Source: Streptomyces sp. NBC_01198 (GTDB taxonomy: Bacteria; Actinomycetota; Actinomycetes; Streptomycetales; Streptomycetaceae). From it: a DNA stretch of 64,000 nt. The stretch lies in the NCBI RefSeq assembly GCF_036010485.1, contig NZ_CP108568.1, positions 5,153,001 through 5,217,000 on the forward strand, written 5' to 3'. Made by a program: the position numbers and the translations under genes. A model generated the notes under the pieces. It had not been told where the DNA came from and did not search any database. It saw only the letters and a program-made list of their open reading frames with translations. Position 1 is the first letter of the stretch. Each line of letters opens with the position of its first letter. Below are positions 28,300 through 36,658 of the stretch, piece after piece.

Positions 28300-28397
28300 C
28301 CCCCACCCCTGACCCGGCGCCGGGGCCGGGCGCGTCCCCCCGTCCGCGCCCCGGCCCCGGTCCGGCCCCCCGACACCGGCCAGCGAAGGCGCGAACG

Positions 28398-29654
28398 ATG
28401 ACGACGACCGGCAAGACGACCAGCACGGTCATCACCCACATCGGCAGCCTGGTCACCAACGATCCCTCCCTCTCCGCAGCCGGCAGTGCCCCCCTCGGGC
28501 TGATCCAGGGCCCCGCGGCCGTCGTCATCGACGGCGACCGCGTCGCCTGGATCGGTGAGTCCAGCGAAGCACCCCCCACTGACAACCGGGTCGACGCGGG
28601 CGGCCGCACGCTGCTGCCCGGCTTCGTCGACTCCCACTCCCACCTGCTCTTCGCCGGCGACCGCAGCGCCGAATTCGCCGCCCGGATGTCCGGCCGCCCC
28701 TACAGCGCCGGCGGCATCCGCACCACGGTCGAGGCCACCCGCGCGGCCACCGACGCGGAGATCGACGCCACCCTCACCCGCCTCCTGGCCGAGGCGCTCA
28801 GGCAGGGCACCACCACCCAGGAGACCAAGTCGGGTTACGGCCTGACCACTTACGACGAGGCCCGCGCCCTGGAGATCGCCGCCCGGCACACCGACGAGGT
28901 CACCTATCTCGGCGCGCACGTCGTCGCCCCGGAGTTCGCCGACGACCCGGCCGGATACGTCGCCCTGGTCACCGGCGCGATGCTGGACGCCTGCGCCCCG
29001 CACGCCCGCTGGGTCGACGTCTTCTGCGAGCGCGGCGCCTTCGACGGCGACCAGGCGCGCGCGGTGCTCACCGCGGGGATGTCCCGCGGCCTGATCGCCC
29101 GGGTGCACGCCAACCAGCTCGGCCCCGGCCCCGGTGTGCAGCTCGCCGTCGAGCTGGGCGCGGCCTCCGCCGACCACTGCACCCACCTGACCGGCTCCGA
29201 CGTCGACGCGCTGGCGAGCGCCGCGGACACCACCGTGGCGACGCTGCTGCCGGGCGCCGAGTTCTCCACCCGGGCCCGCTATCCCGACGCCCGCCGGCTG
29301 CTCGACGCCGGCGCGACGGTGGCGCTGTCCACCGACTGCAACCCCGGATCGTCCTTCACCACGTCCATGCCGTTCTGCGTCGCCGTGGCGGTCCGCGACA
29401 TGGGGATGACCCCCGACGAGGCGGTGCACGCCGCCACCTACGGCGGCGCGCAGGCGCTGCGCCGCAGGGACATCGGCCGGATCACCCCGGGTGCCCGCGC
29501 CGACCTGCTGCTGCTCGACGCGCCGAGCCACGTGCACCTGGCCTACCGCCCGGGGGTGCCCCTGGCGGCGGCGGTGTGGAAGGACGGTGTGCTGCGCGAG
29601 TTCCGCGGCACCAGCGAACTACTCCTCGACGAGCAGGCCGCGGCGCAGCCGTGA
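28398..29654 (+). CDS. hutI: imidazolonepropionase
   Basis: A 418-residue amidohydrolase that opens imidazolone-5-propionate to formiminoglutamate. Metal ligands are PGFVDSHSHLLFAGDR, then ARVHANQLGPG, ADHCTHLTG and ALSTDCNPGSS. Substrate residues in GGIRTTVEATR and KSGYGLTTYDEARALEIA are family-specific. A 98-bp gap separates it from hutF, longer than elsewhere in the operon, with GAAGG just upstream of the ATG. Its last 36 bases overlap, tail to tail, the 3' end of the convergent sigma-factor gene. Confidence 0.95.
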   Translation: MTTTGKTTSTVITHIGSLVTNDPSLSAAGSAPLGLIQGPAAVVIDGDRVAWIGESSEAPPTDNRVDAGGRTLLPGFVDSHSHLLFAGDRSAEFAARMSGRPYSAGGIRTTVEATRAATDAEIDATLTRLLAEALRQGTTTQETKSGYGLTTYDEARALEIAARHTDEVTYLGAHVVAPEFADDPAGYVALVTGAMLDACAPHARWVDVFCERGAFDGDQARAVLTAGMSRGLIARVHANQLGPGPGVQLAVELGAASADHCTHLTGSDVDALASAADTTVATLLPGAEFSTRARYPDARRLLDAGATVALSTDCNPGSSFTTSMPFCVAVAVRDMGMTPDEAVHAATYGGAQALRRRDIGRITPGARADLLLLDAPSHVHLAYRPGVPLAAAVWKDGVLREFRGTSELLLDEQAAAQP

Positions 29655-30479
29655 CAGCGTCCGGGTGAGCAGCCGCGACACGTGCATCTGCGAGATGCCC
29701 AGCTCGTCGCCGATCTCGGCCTGTGTGAGATTGCCGACGAAGCGCAGCGAGAGGATGGCCCGGTCGCGCTGCGGCAGCCCGGCGATCAGCGGCTTGAGCG
29801 ACTCGACGTACTCGACGCCTTCCAGGTCGTGGTCCTCGTAGCCGATCCGGTCGGCGAGCGCGCCCTCCGGGTCGTCCTCGGCGGGCTGGGCGTCCAGCGA
29901 GCTGGCCGTGTAGGCGTTGCTCGCGGCCATGCCCTCGATGACCTCGTCCTCCGGCAGGTCGAGCCGGGCGGCCAGCTCGCGGACGGTCGGCGTGCGGTCC
30001 AGCTGCTGGGCCAGCTCGTCGCCGGCCTTCGCCAGGTCGAGCCGCAGCTCCTGCAGCCGCCGCGGAACGCGTACCGACCAGCTGGTGTCGCGGAAGAACC
30101 GCTTGACCTCGCCGACGATCGTCGGCATCGCGAAGGTCGGGAACTCGACCCCGCGGCTCAGCTCGAACCGGTCGATCGCCTTGATCAGGCCGATCGTGCC
30201 GACCTGGATGATGTCCTCCATCGGCTCGCTGCGGGTGCGGAACCGGGAGGCGGCGAACTTCACCAGGGCGAGGTTGAGCTCGACCAGCGTGTTGCGGACG
30301 TAGGCGTACTCCTCGGTACCCTCCTCCAGGCCGTGCAGGCGGGCGAAGAGGGTCTTGGACAGGGCACGCGCGTCGACCGGCCCGATCTCGTCGTAGGGGG
30401 GAATCTCCGGGAGCCCCTCAAGCCCCTCGAACTGCTCCAGCGCATGGTGGTGGTGCTCCAGGCCGAGCCGGGGTGCCAT
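29619..30479 (-). CDS. SigB/SigF-family RNA polymerase sigma factor (SigI-like)
   Basis: A 286-residue group 3 sigma factor. Region 2 runs YAYVRNTLVELNLALVKFAA to EDIIQVGTIGLIKAIDRFEL and FPTFAMPTIVGEVKRFFRD. Region 3 covers WSVRVPRRLQELRLDLAKAG onward, and region 4 ends in LTQAEIGDELGISQMHVSRL. AGGGAGGA precedes the ATG at 30479; a longer ORF to 30575 has no ribosome site. Divergent anti-anti-sigma and anti-sigma genes follow upstream, so its activity is set by partner switching. The arrangement is like the SigI locus of S. coelicolor as I recall it. Its 3' end overlaps hutI. Confidence 0.9.
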   Translation of the reverse strand: MAPRLGLEHHHHALEQFEGLEGLPEIPPYDEIGPVDARALSKTLFARLHGLEEGTEEYAYVRNTLVELNLALVKFAASRFRTRSEPMEDIIQVGTIGLIKAIDRFELSRGVEFPTFAMPTIVGEVKRFFRDTSWSVRVPRRLQELRLDLAKAGDELAQQLDRTPTVRELAARLDLPEDEVIEGMAASNAYTASSLDAQPAEDDPEGALADRIGYEDHDLEGVEYVESLKPLIAGLPQRDRAILSLRFVGNLTQAEIGDELGISQMHVSRLLTRTLSRLRRGLLVEE

Positions 30480-30751
30480 ATGGTCCTCCCTTTCGAGCGG
30501 CGGTTGGCTGTGCCAATGCCGTACCTCCACCCCTACGCCTGTTGCCGGGGGCGTCGCAAGTTCTGGGGGCGCCATGGGCGTTTTACCCCATTTCCTCGTT
30601 CACATGACGTATCCGACATGTGATCGTGAGTGAGAACGGCCGCCGGCTGCGCTTCGTGACCGCACGGCTACGGCATCATGACGACTACCCTCGTACCTGC
30701 GAAACGCGTAATGTCTGGAACCGCGTCGGCACGAAGGGCTAAGGAGTGCGA

Positions 30752-31120
30752 ATGGACCGCGAAGCGGTCGACACAGCCGGTCTCGGCCGGTTGCACGTCG
30801 AGGTCGCGCAGCATGGCCACACCGCGGTCTTCACGCCGGCGGGTGAACTCGACCATCACACGGCGGACCTGTTGAGCGGACCGCTCGACGCCGCCCTCGA
30901 CGGTGGTGCGAACCGGCTGGTGGTCGACTGCTCGCAGTTGGAGTTCTGCGACTCGACAGGGCTCAACGTCCTGCTCAGCGCGCGGCTGCGGGCCGAGGCC
31001 GGCGGCGGCGGAGTGCACCTGGCCGCAATGCGGCCGACCGTCGCCCGGGTGCTGGAGATCACCGGCGCGGACGCGGTCTTCACCCTGCACGACACCCTTG
31101 ACCAGGCACTCCGGGAGTAG
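30752..31120 (+). CDS. anti-anti-sigma factor (STAS domain)
   Basis: A 122-residue SpoIIAA/RsbV-like protein. The phosphorylatable serine sits in the signature LEFCDSTGLNVLL (Ser68 from this start), and ELDHHTADLL marks the N-terminal strand-helix unit. Unphosphorylated, such proteins bind the anti-sigma kinase and free the sigma factor. The ATG at 30752 has AAGGAG five bases upstream; an overlapping GTG at 30746 is less well placed. It is followed 138 bp later by the presumed kinase gene. Confidence 0.9.
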   Translation: MDREAVDTAGLGRLHVEVAQHGHTAVFTPAGELDHHTADLLSGPLDAALDGGANRLVVDCSQLEFCDSTGLNVLLSARLRAEAGGGGVHLAAMRPTVARVLEITGADAVFTLHDTLDQALRE

Positions 31121-31258
31121 CCGGATGGTGACGGGGGCGGGAGGCGTGAAGGGTGCCGCGCGGCACCCGAGGTTTCGTGGTCGCCCGGACGTGTTCCGGG
31201 AGATCCTTCGGGCAGAAGAAGGTCGGACCCAGTCGTACATCCGTGAGGTGAGGCCTAG

Positions 31259-31756
31259 ATGAGCACCACCCGGCCCTTCGCCGCGGATGACCGTGGCCCG
31301 GAATCGGGCGAGCCCGCCGCCAACGGCGAGACCGAGTCGGTCGAACCGGAGTCGGCACGACGGCTCCAGCTCACCGGCGAGAGCGGCATCGTGCCGCGCG
31401 CGAGGGACTTCACCCGGCAGGCACTCCGTGACTGGGGCTGGCTGCCCGCCGCCACGGCCGACCGCAAGGCCGCGGCCGAGGACGTGCTGCTCGTGGTGTC
31501 CGAACTGGTCACCAACGCCTGCCTGCACGCCGGCGGCCCCGAGGAACTGCGGCTGCGCCGCAGCCCCAAGTCCCTTCGCCTCGAAGTGGTCGACAGCGGC
31601 GCCGGTGAACCCGCACCCCGTACCCCGCACCGGGCCGGCCGCCCGGGCGGCCACGGCATGTTCATAGTCCAGCGCCTGTGCCTCGACTGGGGCGTCATCC
31701 GCCACGGCGACCAGCCGGGCAAGACGGTCTGGGCGGAACTCGCCGCACCGTCCTGA
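31259..31756 (+). CDS. anti-sigma factor, serine kinase (RsbW/SpoIIAB-like)
   Basis: A 165-residue GHKL ATPase-fold protein. The N box is VVSELVTNACLHAGG, the G1 box is EVVDSGAGEP and the G2 box is RPGGHGMFIVQRLCLDWG. A disordered acidic N-terminus of ~40 residues precedes the domain. It should bind the divergent sigma factor and phosphorylate Ser68 of its antagonist. GAGGTGAGG lies just before the ATG. The three genes form a complete switch module with no stress-sensing phosphatase nearby. Confidence 0.9.
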   Translation: MSTTRPFAADDRGPESGEPAANGETESVEPESARRLQLTGESGIVPRARDFTRQALRDWGWLPAATADRKAAAEDVLLVVSELVTNACLHAGGPEELRLRRSPKSLRLEVVDSGAGEPAPRTPHRAGRPGGHGMFIVQRLCLDWGVIRHGDQPGKTVWAELAAPS

Positions 31757-31856
31757 GGCTCAGCCCTCGCGCCAGCGGCCCCGCGCCGCGCCCTCGCCCG
31801 TACGCCATCAGGTCCGCGTGCGGGCGCCGGTCTGTTCGCAGGCCGGCGGTGCCGGG

Positions 31857-33308
31857 TCAGGCCCGCAGTACCCGGGTGAGCGCGGCGAGGGCCGCGGGGT
31901 AACCCCCCTCGCCGGGTGTGGCGTAGCCGACGATCAGGCCCTGCGGGCGGCCGGCCGCGCCGTCCGGGGTGTGCCAGTGCCCGCCCAGCGCGCCGACGGC
32001 GAGCCCTTCGGCCGCCGCCAGCCGCAGTGCCGCCGCCTCGTCGGGACCCTCCGCCGGCAGGCTCACCAGCGCCTGGAGGCCGGCCGCGATCCCGCGCACC
32101 TCGACCCCCGGGCGCCCCGCGGGGCCGGCCAGCCGCTCGACCAGCAGGTCGCGGCGGCGCCGGTAGCGCAGCCGGGCAGCCCGGACGTGCCGGTCGTAGC
32201 CGTGCTCGGCGATCAGCTCGGCCAGCGTCAACTGGCCCACAGCGCCCGTGTGGTAGTCGCTGTAGAGCTTCGCCTCCGCGACCGGCCGCACCAGGCGCGG
32301 CGGCAGCACCATCCAGCCGAGCCGCAGCGCGGGCCCCAGCGTCTTGGACGCGGTGCCGAGGTAGACCACCTGGTCGGGAGCGGTGCCCTGCAAGGCGCCC
32401 ACCGGCTGCCTGTCGTAACGGAATTCGCCGTCGTAGTCGTCCTCGACCAGGATGCCGCCGCTCGCCCGCGCCCACGCGGTGAGCGCGTGGCGGCGGGCGG
32501 GGTGCAGCGGGACCCCGGTCGGGTACTGGTGTGCCGGGGTGAGCACCACCGCGTCCAGCTCCGGCAGATCCGCGCCCGCGCCCCGCTCGTCCACCGGCAC
32601 CGGCACCACCGTGCCGCCCGCCCGCCGCACCACCTCGCGGTGGAAGGGCAGCCCGGGGTCCTCCATGCCGACCACCGGCCCGCTACCCCGTGCCTCGCCC
32701 AGCACCCGGGTCAGCAGCGCGAGGCCCTGCACGTAACCGGAGACGACGACGATCCGGTCCGGCTCCGCGACCACCCCGCGGGTTCTGCCGAGGTATTCCG
32801 CCAGCGCGGTCCGCAGCTGGAGCGTGCCGCGCGGGTCGCCGTAGTCGAAGGCCGCGGACGGGACCGCCGCCAGCGCGCGGCGGGCGGCACGCAGCCAGCC
32901 GGAGGCCGGGAAGAAGGTGACGTCCGGGCTGCCGGGGCGCAGGTCGTGGCGCGGCGGGCGGGCGGCCGCGGAACGGCCGGGCGCCGGGGGCGACGCCCCT
33001 TGCGGGCGGTCGGCCACCACCGTGCCGGAGCCCTGGCGGGCCGTCAGATAGCCCTCGGCGGTGAGCTGGTCGTAAGCGGCCTTGACCGTGCCGCGGGACA
33101 GCCCGGTCTCGGCGGCCAGCCGGCGGCTGGACGGCAGCCGGCTGCCCGGGGCGAGCCGCCCGCGGCGCACGGCGTCGCGCAGCGCCCGCTCCAGGGCCGC
33201 CCGGCGGCCGTGCGAGGTGCCGGGCGGCAGGTCGAGGTGCAGGTCGACACCGGTCTCCCGGTGTTCCTCCGCGGCCGCCGCGGGCGAAGTGGGCCAGGAA
33301 TCGTCCAT
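31857..33308 (-). CDS. MocR/PdxR-type GntR regulator with aminotransferase domain
   Basis: A 483-residue regulator: a GntR winged helix (about 30-100, RLPSSRRLAAETGLSRGTVK) joined to a fold-I aminotransferase-like domain. The PLP lysine motif is VYLGTASKTLGPALRLGWM and the Asp/Tyr sensing part is GGILVEDDYDGEFRYDRQPV. Such proteins sense PLP or aminated ligands and often control the divergent neighbour. Here that neighbour is an AhpD-like gene only 47 bp away, with a shared inverted repeat between them. TAAGGT eight bases before the ATG suggests a leaderless message. Confidence 0.9.
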   Translation of the reverse strand: MDDSWPTSPAAAAEEHRETGVDLHLDLPPGTSHGRRAALERALRDAVRRGRLAPGSRLPSSRRLAAETGLSRGTVKAAYDQLTAEGYLTARQGSGTVVADRPQGASPPAPGRSAAARPPRHDLRPGSPDVTFFPASGWLRAARRALAAVPSAAFDYGDPRGTLQLRTALAEYLGRTRGVVAEPDRIVVVSGYVQGLALLTRVLGEARGSGPVVGMEDPGLPFHREVVRRAGGTVVPVPVDERGAGADLPELDAVVLTPAHQYPTGVPLHPARRHALTAWARASGGILVEDDYDGEFRYDRQPVGALQGTAPDQVVYLGTASKTLGPALRLGWMVLPPRLVRPVAEAKLYSDYHTGAVGQLTLAELIAEHGYDRHVRAARLRYRRRRDLLVERLAGPAGRPGVEVRGIAAGLQALVSLPAEGPDEAAALRLAAAEGLAVGALGGHWHTPDGAAGRPQGLIVGYATPGEGGYPAALAALTRVLRA

Positions 33309-33311
33309 GAA

Positions 33312-33335
33312 AGTGGACCTTACCCACGATCCACT
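33312..33335. promoter_or_regulatory. inverted repeat in a 47-bp divergent promoter region
   Basis: AGTGGA (33312-33317) and TCCACT (33330-33335) form a perfect inverted repeat with 12-bp spacing. It lies between the MocR start (33308) and the AhpD-like start (33356) and overlaps the -10 of the regulator. This is the expected place for autoregulation. Confidence 0.5.
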
Positions 33336-33355
33336 CGCTGCATAGCCTCGCAGTC

Positions 33356-33859
33356 ATGAGCACTGAGACCACCGCTGTCGCGACCCCCGCAGCCGCCACC
33401 GACCAGGACCTCGTCGTCCCCGCCGTCCGCCTCGCCGTGGACAAGCTCGTCCCGCACGTCAACCGCGCCATGAACGCGCTGGACGCCGCCGCCCGTGACG
33501 TCAGCCTGGAAGCGCCGCTGCTGGAACTGGTCCGCGCCCGCGCCTCCCAGCTGAACGGCTGCGCCTACTGCGTGGACACCCACACGCGGGACGCCCGGGA
33601 GGGCGGCGAGAGCGAACGCCGCCTCCACGCGCTGCCGGTGTGGCGCGAGACCCCGTTCTTCACCGCACGCGAGCGGGCCGGCCTGGAGCTGACCGAGGCC
33701 GTGACCCGGCTCGCCGACGGGCAGGTCGGGGACGACGTCTTCGCCCGCGCCGCCGCGCAGTTCGACGACAAGGAGCTGGCCGAACTCATCTGGGCGATCA
33801 CCGTCATCAACGCCTGGAACAGGCTGGGCGCGACCGCCCGTCCCTGGCCGCTGTCCTGA
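33356..33859 (+). CDS. carboxymuconolactone decarboxylase / AhpD-like protein
   Basis: A 167-residue AhpD-fold protein with the peroxidase-type motif LNGCAYCVDTHTRDAR, giving the CxxC pair and following His, plus the helical ELIWAITVINAWNRLG. Such proteins reduce peroxides or act as small alkylhydroperoxidase-type carriers. TAGCCT (33343-33348) lies seven bases before the ATG, indicating a leaderless transcript. It is probably controlled by the divergent MocR regulator. Substrate unknown. Confidence 0.85.
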   Translation: MSTETTAVATPAAATDQDLVVPAVRLAVDKLVPHVNRAMNALDAAARDVSLEAPLLELVRARASQLNGCAYCVDTHTRDAREGGESERRLHALPVWRETPFFTARERAGLELTEAVTRLADGQVGDDVFARAAAQFDDKELAELIWAITVINAWNRLGATARPWPLS

Positions 33860-33965
33860 CCGCGGGGGGCCGCCGGAGCGGCGGCGCGTGACGGCCCGGG
33901 GGGCGTGGACCGACAGTGGCGTACCACCACCTCGCACCCCGGGGGTGCGGACTACCATCAAGCCC

Positions 33966-34640
33966 ATGACCCGCGTACTTCTGGCCGAGGACGACGCATC
34001 CATCTCGGAACCCCTCGCGCGCGCACTGCGCCGCGAGGGGTACGAGGTCGAGGTGCGCGAGGACGGACCCACCGCGCTGGAGGCGGCGCTGCTTGGCGCC
34101 GTCGACCTGGTGGTGCTGGACCTGGGCCTGCCCGGGATGGACGGCCTCGACGTGTGCCGGCGGATCCGCACCGAGGGCCACACCTTCCCGGTGCTGGTGC
34201 TGACCGCCCGCGCCGACGAGGTCGACACCGTCGTCGGCCTGGACGCCGGCGCGGACGACTACGTGACCAAGCCCTTCCGGCTCGCCGAGCTGCTGGCCCG
34301 GGTGCGCGCCCTGCTGCGGCGCGGCACCACCGAGCCCGCGCAGCCCTCCACCCACGGGGTGCGGATCGACGTCGAGTCGCACCGGGCCTGGATGGGCGAC
34401 GACGAACTACAGCTCACCGCGAAGGAGTTCGACCTGCTGCGGGTGCTGGTGCGGGACGCGGGCCGGGTCGTCACCCGCGAGCAGCTGATGCGCGAGGTGT
34501 GGGACACCACCTGGTGGTCCTCCACCAAGACGCTGGACATGCACATCTCCTGGCTGCGCAAGAAGCTCGGCGACGACGCGGCCAACCCGCGGTACATCTC
34601 CACCGTGCGCGGAGTCGGTTTCCGGTTCGAGAAGAACTGA
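33966..34640 (+). CDS. OmpR/PhoB-family response regulator
   Basis: A 224-residue regulator. The receiver domain has the acidic pair in LLAEDDAS, the phospho-acceptor Asp52 in LVVLDLGLPGMDG, and the conserved Lys in DDYVTKPFRLAELLARV. A winged-helix output domain follows (LTAKEFDLLRVLVRDAGRVV ... YISTVRGVGFRFE). TACCAT seven bases before the ATG suggests a leaderless message. It is paired with the sensor kinase 12 bp downstream. The earlier in-frame ATG at 33888 has no support. Confidence 0.93.
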   Translation: MTRVLLAEDDASISEPLARALRREGYEVEVREDGPTALEAALLGAVDLVVLDLGLPGMDGLDVCRRIRTEGHTFPVLVLTARADEVDTVVGLDAGADDYVTKPFRLAELLARVRALLRRGTTEPAQPSTHGVRIDVESHRAWMGDDELQLTAKEFDLLRVLVRDAGRVVTREQLMREVWDTTWWSSTKTLDMHISWLRKKLGDDAANPRYISTVRGVGFRFEKN

Positions 34641-34652
34641 CCCGCCCACGCC

Positions 34653-35921
34653 GTGCGCCGCCGCCTGATCTCCTCCACGCTCGCCGTGGTGCTCGTCGTC
34701 ATCGCTGTCTTCGGGCTGTCCCTGATCTTCGTGGAGAGCAGGACCATCGAGAGCAGCGCCCGCGACGGCGTCGAGTCCGAGGCGGTGCGGCTGGTCGGTA
34801 TCGTGGAAAACCGCATCCTGGCCGGGGAGAGCGTCGACGCCAAGGGCCTGGACCGGCAGATCGCCGCCGACCGCTACGCCGTGGTGCGGGTGCCGGGCCG
34901 TGCGCAGGTCACCCTCGGCAGCCGCCCCAAGGGCAAGGCCATCACCTCCACCCAGCGCGGCGACCACGGCGAGTCGGTCACCGTGGAGCAGCCGCGCTCC
35001 ACCGTCAGCGAGGAGATCGGCCGCAATCTGCTGGTGATCCTGGCCGTCGCGCTGCTCGCCGTGCTGGCCGCGGTGGGCCTGGCCGTACGCCAGGCCAGAC
35101 GGCTGGCCAGCCCGCTCAGCGACCTCGCCGCGACCGCGGAACGCCTCGGCTCCGGCGACCCGCGCCCCCGCCACCGCCGCTACGGCGTGCCCGAGCTCGA
35201 CCGGATCGCCGACGTGCTGGACGCCAGCGCGGAACGGATCGGCCGGATGCTCACCGCGGAGCGCCGGCTCGCCTCGGACGCCTCGCACCAGCTGCGGACC
35301 CCGCTGACCGCGCTGTCGATGCGGCTGGAGGAGATCGTGGCGACCGACGACCAGGAGACGGTCAAGGAGGAGGCGACGATCGCGCTCGGCCAGGTCGAGC
35401 GGCTGACCGACGTGGTGCAGCGGCTGCTGACCAACGCGCGGGACCCGCGGACCGGCTCGGCGGTCTACTTCGACCTCGACGAGGTGATCAAGCAGCAGGT
35501 CGAGGAGTGGCGCCCGGCGTATCAGAACGAGGGCCGGGCCATCGTCCGCTCCGGCACCCCCGCGCTGCGGGCGGTCGGCACCCCGGGCGCGGTCGCGCAG
35601 GTGCTGGCCACGCTGATCGAGAACGCGCTGATGCACGGCTCGGGCACGGTGGGCCTGCGGACCCGGGTGACCGGCAACCAGGCGGTGGTCGAGGTCACCG
35701 ACGAGGGCCGCGGGGTGCCGCCCGACCTGGGTGCGCGGGTCTTCGAGCGCACGGTCAGCGGCCGCAACTCCACCGGTCTCGGCCTGGCGCTCGCCCGCGA
35801 CCTGGCCGAGGCCGACGGCGGACGGCTGGAACTGCTCCAGCAGCACCCGCCGGTCTTCGCGCTCTTCCTCGCCCGGGAGATGCAGCCGCCACCGCCACCC
35901 CGCGAGGACATCGTGAGCTGA
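34653..35921 (+). CDS. sensor histidine kinase
   Basis: A 422-residue membrane kinase. Two membrane segments (LISSTLAVVLVVIAVFGLSL and LLVILAVALLAVLAAVGLAV) flank a ~100-residue extracytoplasmic sensor region, followed by HAMP and a HisKA domain. The phospho-accepting His212 is in ASDASHQLRTPLTALS. The ATPase domain has the N box in LIENALMHGS and the G boxes in VTDEGRGVPP and STGLGLALARDLAEADGG. The GTG start follows the regulator stop by 12 bp. Ligand unknown. Its stop abuts that of the convergent GtrA gene. Confidence 0.92.
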   Translation: MRRRLISSTLAVVLVVIAVFGLSLIFVESRTIESSARDGVESEAVRLVGIVENRILAGESVDAKGLDRQIAADRYAVVRVPGRAQVTLGSRPKGKAITSTQRGDHGESVTVEQPRSTVSEEIGRNLLVILAVALLAVLAAVGLAVRQARRLASPLSDLAATAERLGSGDPRPRHRRYGVPELDRIADVLDASAERIGRMLTAERRLASDASHQLRTPLTALSMRLEEIVATDDQETVKEEATIALGQVERLTDVVQRLLTNARDPRTGSAVYFDLDEVIKQQVEEWRPAYQNEGRAIVRSGTPALRAVGTPGAVAQVLATLIENALMHGSGTVGLRTRVTGNQAVVEVTDEGRGVPPDLGARVFERTVSGRNSTGLGLALARDLAEADGGRLELLQQHPPVFALFLAREMQPPPPPREDIVS

Positions 35922-36458
35922 TCAGCCGCGCCGCTCGACGCCGGCCCTCTTGGGCTTGCCCTGGTCCTCGGGCGCGCCGCCGTCGGTGGCCAGGAACGCC
36001 TCGGCCTGCTCCACCGCGCCCCCCGCCGGGAGCGCCCGGAAGACCCAGGTGCGGTACGACCAGAAGCGGAACAGCGTCGCCACGCCGATGCCGAGGAATT
36101 TGAACACGTTGCTCTGCAGCTGGCTGTCCCAGTCGAAGCCGTACGTCGCCACGAACAGCACGCCGTTCTCGATCACCAGGCCGACGCAGCTGAAGACCAG
36201 GAAGAGCCCGAGCTCCCTGGTGCGGCCGGCCTTGTCGCGGTCCCGGTAGGTGAAGTAGCGGAACCCGACGTAGTTGAACGCGATGGACACCAGCGTCGCC
36301 AGCACGCTGGCGCGTACCGTCTGCAGCCCGGTGTTGTGCCGGACCAGGTTGAACACCCCGATGTTGACCAGGACGCCGACCCCGCCCACCGCCCCGAACT
36401 TCGCGATCTCGCGGTACATCAGGGCCAGCTTGGCCCGCAGGGCGTGGATTCCGGTCAT
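35922..36458 (-). CDS. GtrA family membrane protein
   Basis: A 178-residue four-helix membrane protein of the GtrA family, which is thought to move lipid-linked sugars across the membrane for surface glycosylation. Segments are FGAVGGVGVLVNIGVFNLV, ASVLATLVSIAFNYVGFRYF, LFLVFSCVGLVIENGVLFV and FKFLGIGVATLFRFWSYRTW, with the family-typical F-N-F-x-W pattern. A charged C-terminal tail follows. Its neighbours here are regulatory rather than glycosylation genes, but sugar-nucleotide and LCP genes lie a few kilobases away. Confidence 0.9.
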   Translation of the reverse strand: MTGIHALRAKLALMYREIAKFGAVGGVGVLVNIGVFNLVRHNTGLQTVRASVLATLVSIAFNYVGFRYFTYRDRDKAGRTRELGLFLVFSCVGLVIENGVLFVATYGFDWDSQLQSNVFKFLGIGVATLFRFWSYRTWVFRALPAGGAVEQAEAFLATDGGAPEDQGKPKRAGVERRG

Positions 36459-36658
36459 GGTGATCGCTGGGGCCCTGTCTGTGGGTGGCGGGGACGATGG
36501 CGCAGGTTGCCGGGAAGCGGGTTTTCGGTGTCCCTCATGCTAACCGGCCCCCGGAAGTCGCCGGGGGGCCGCCCGGCGTTACTCCGGCCGTCCGGCCGAT
36601 ACCCTGGTAGAGCCATCACCGGGGGACCGGCCCCCGTGTACCACCGGCAGGAAAAAAC

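Noticed and set aside
26148..28397. Very long plus-strand frame that runs through the M20 and hutF genes into hutI
   Set aside because: Only the part from the ATG at 28398 is protein-like; the rest is the out-of-frame shadow of two clear genes.
30480..30575. Longer start for the sigma factor at 30575
   Set aside because: The ATG at 30479 has a strong AGGGAGGA site and the extra residues do not resemble sigma region 1.
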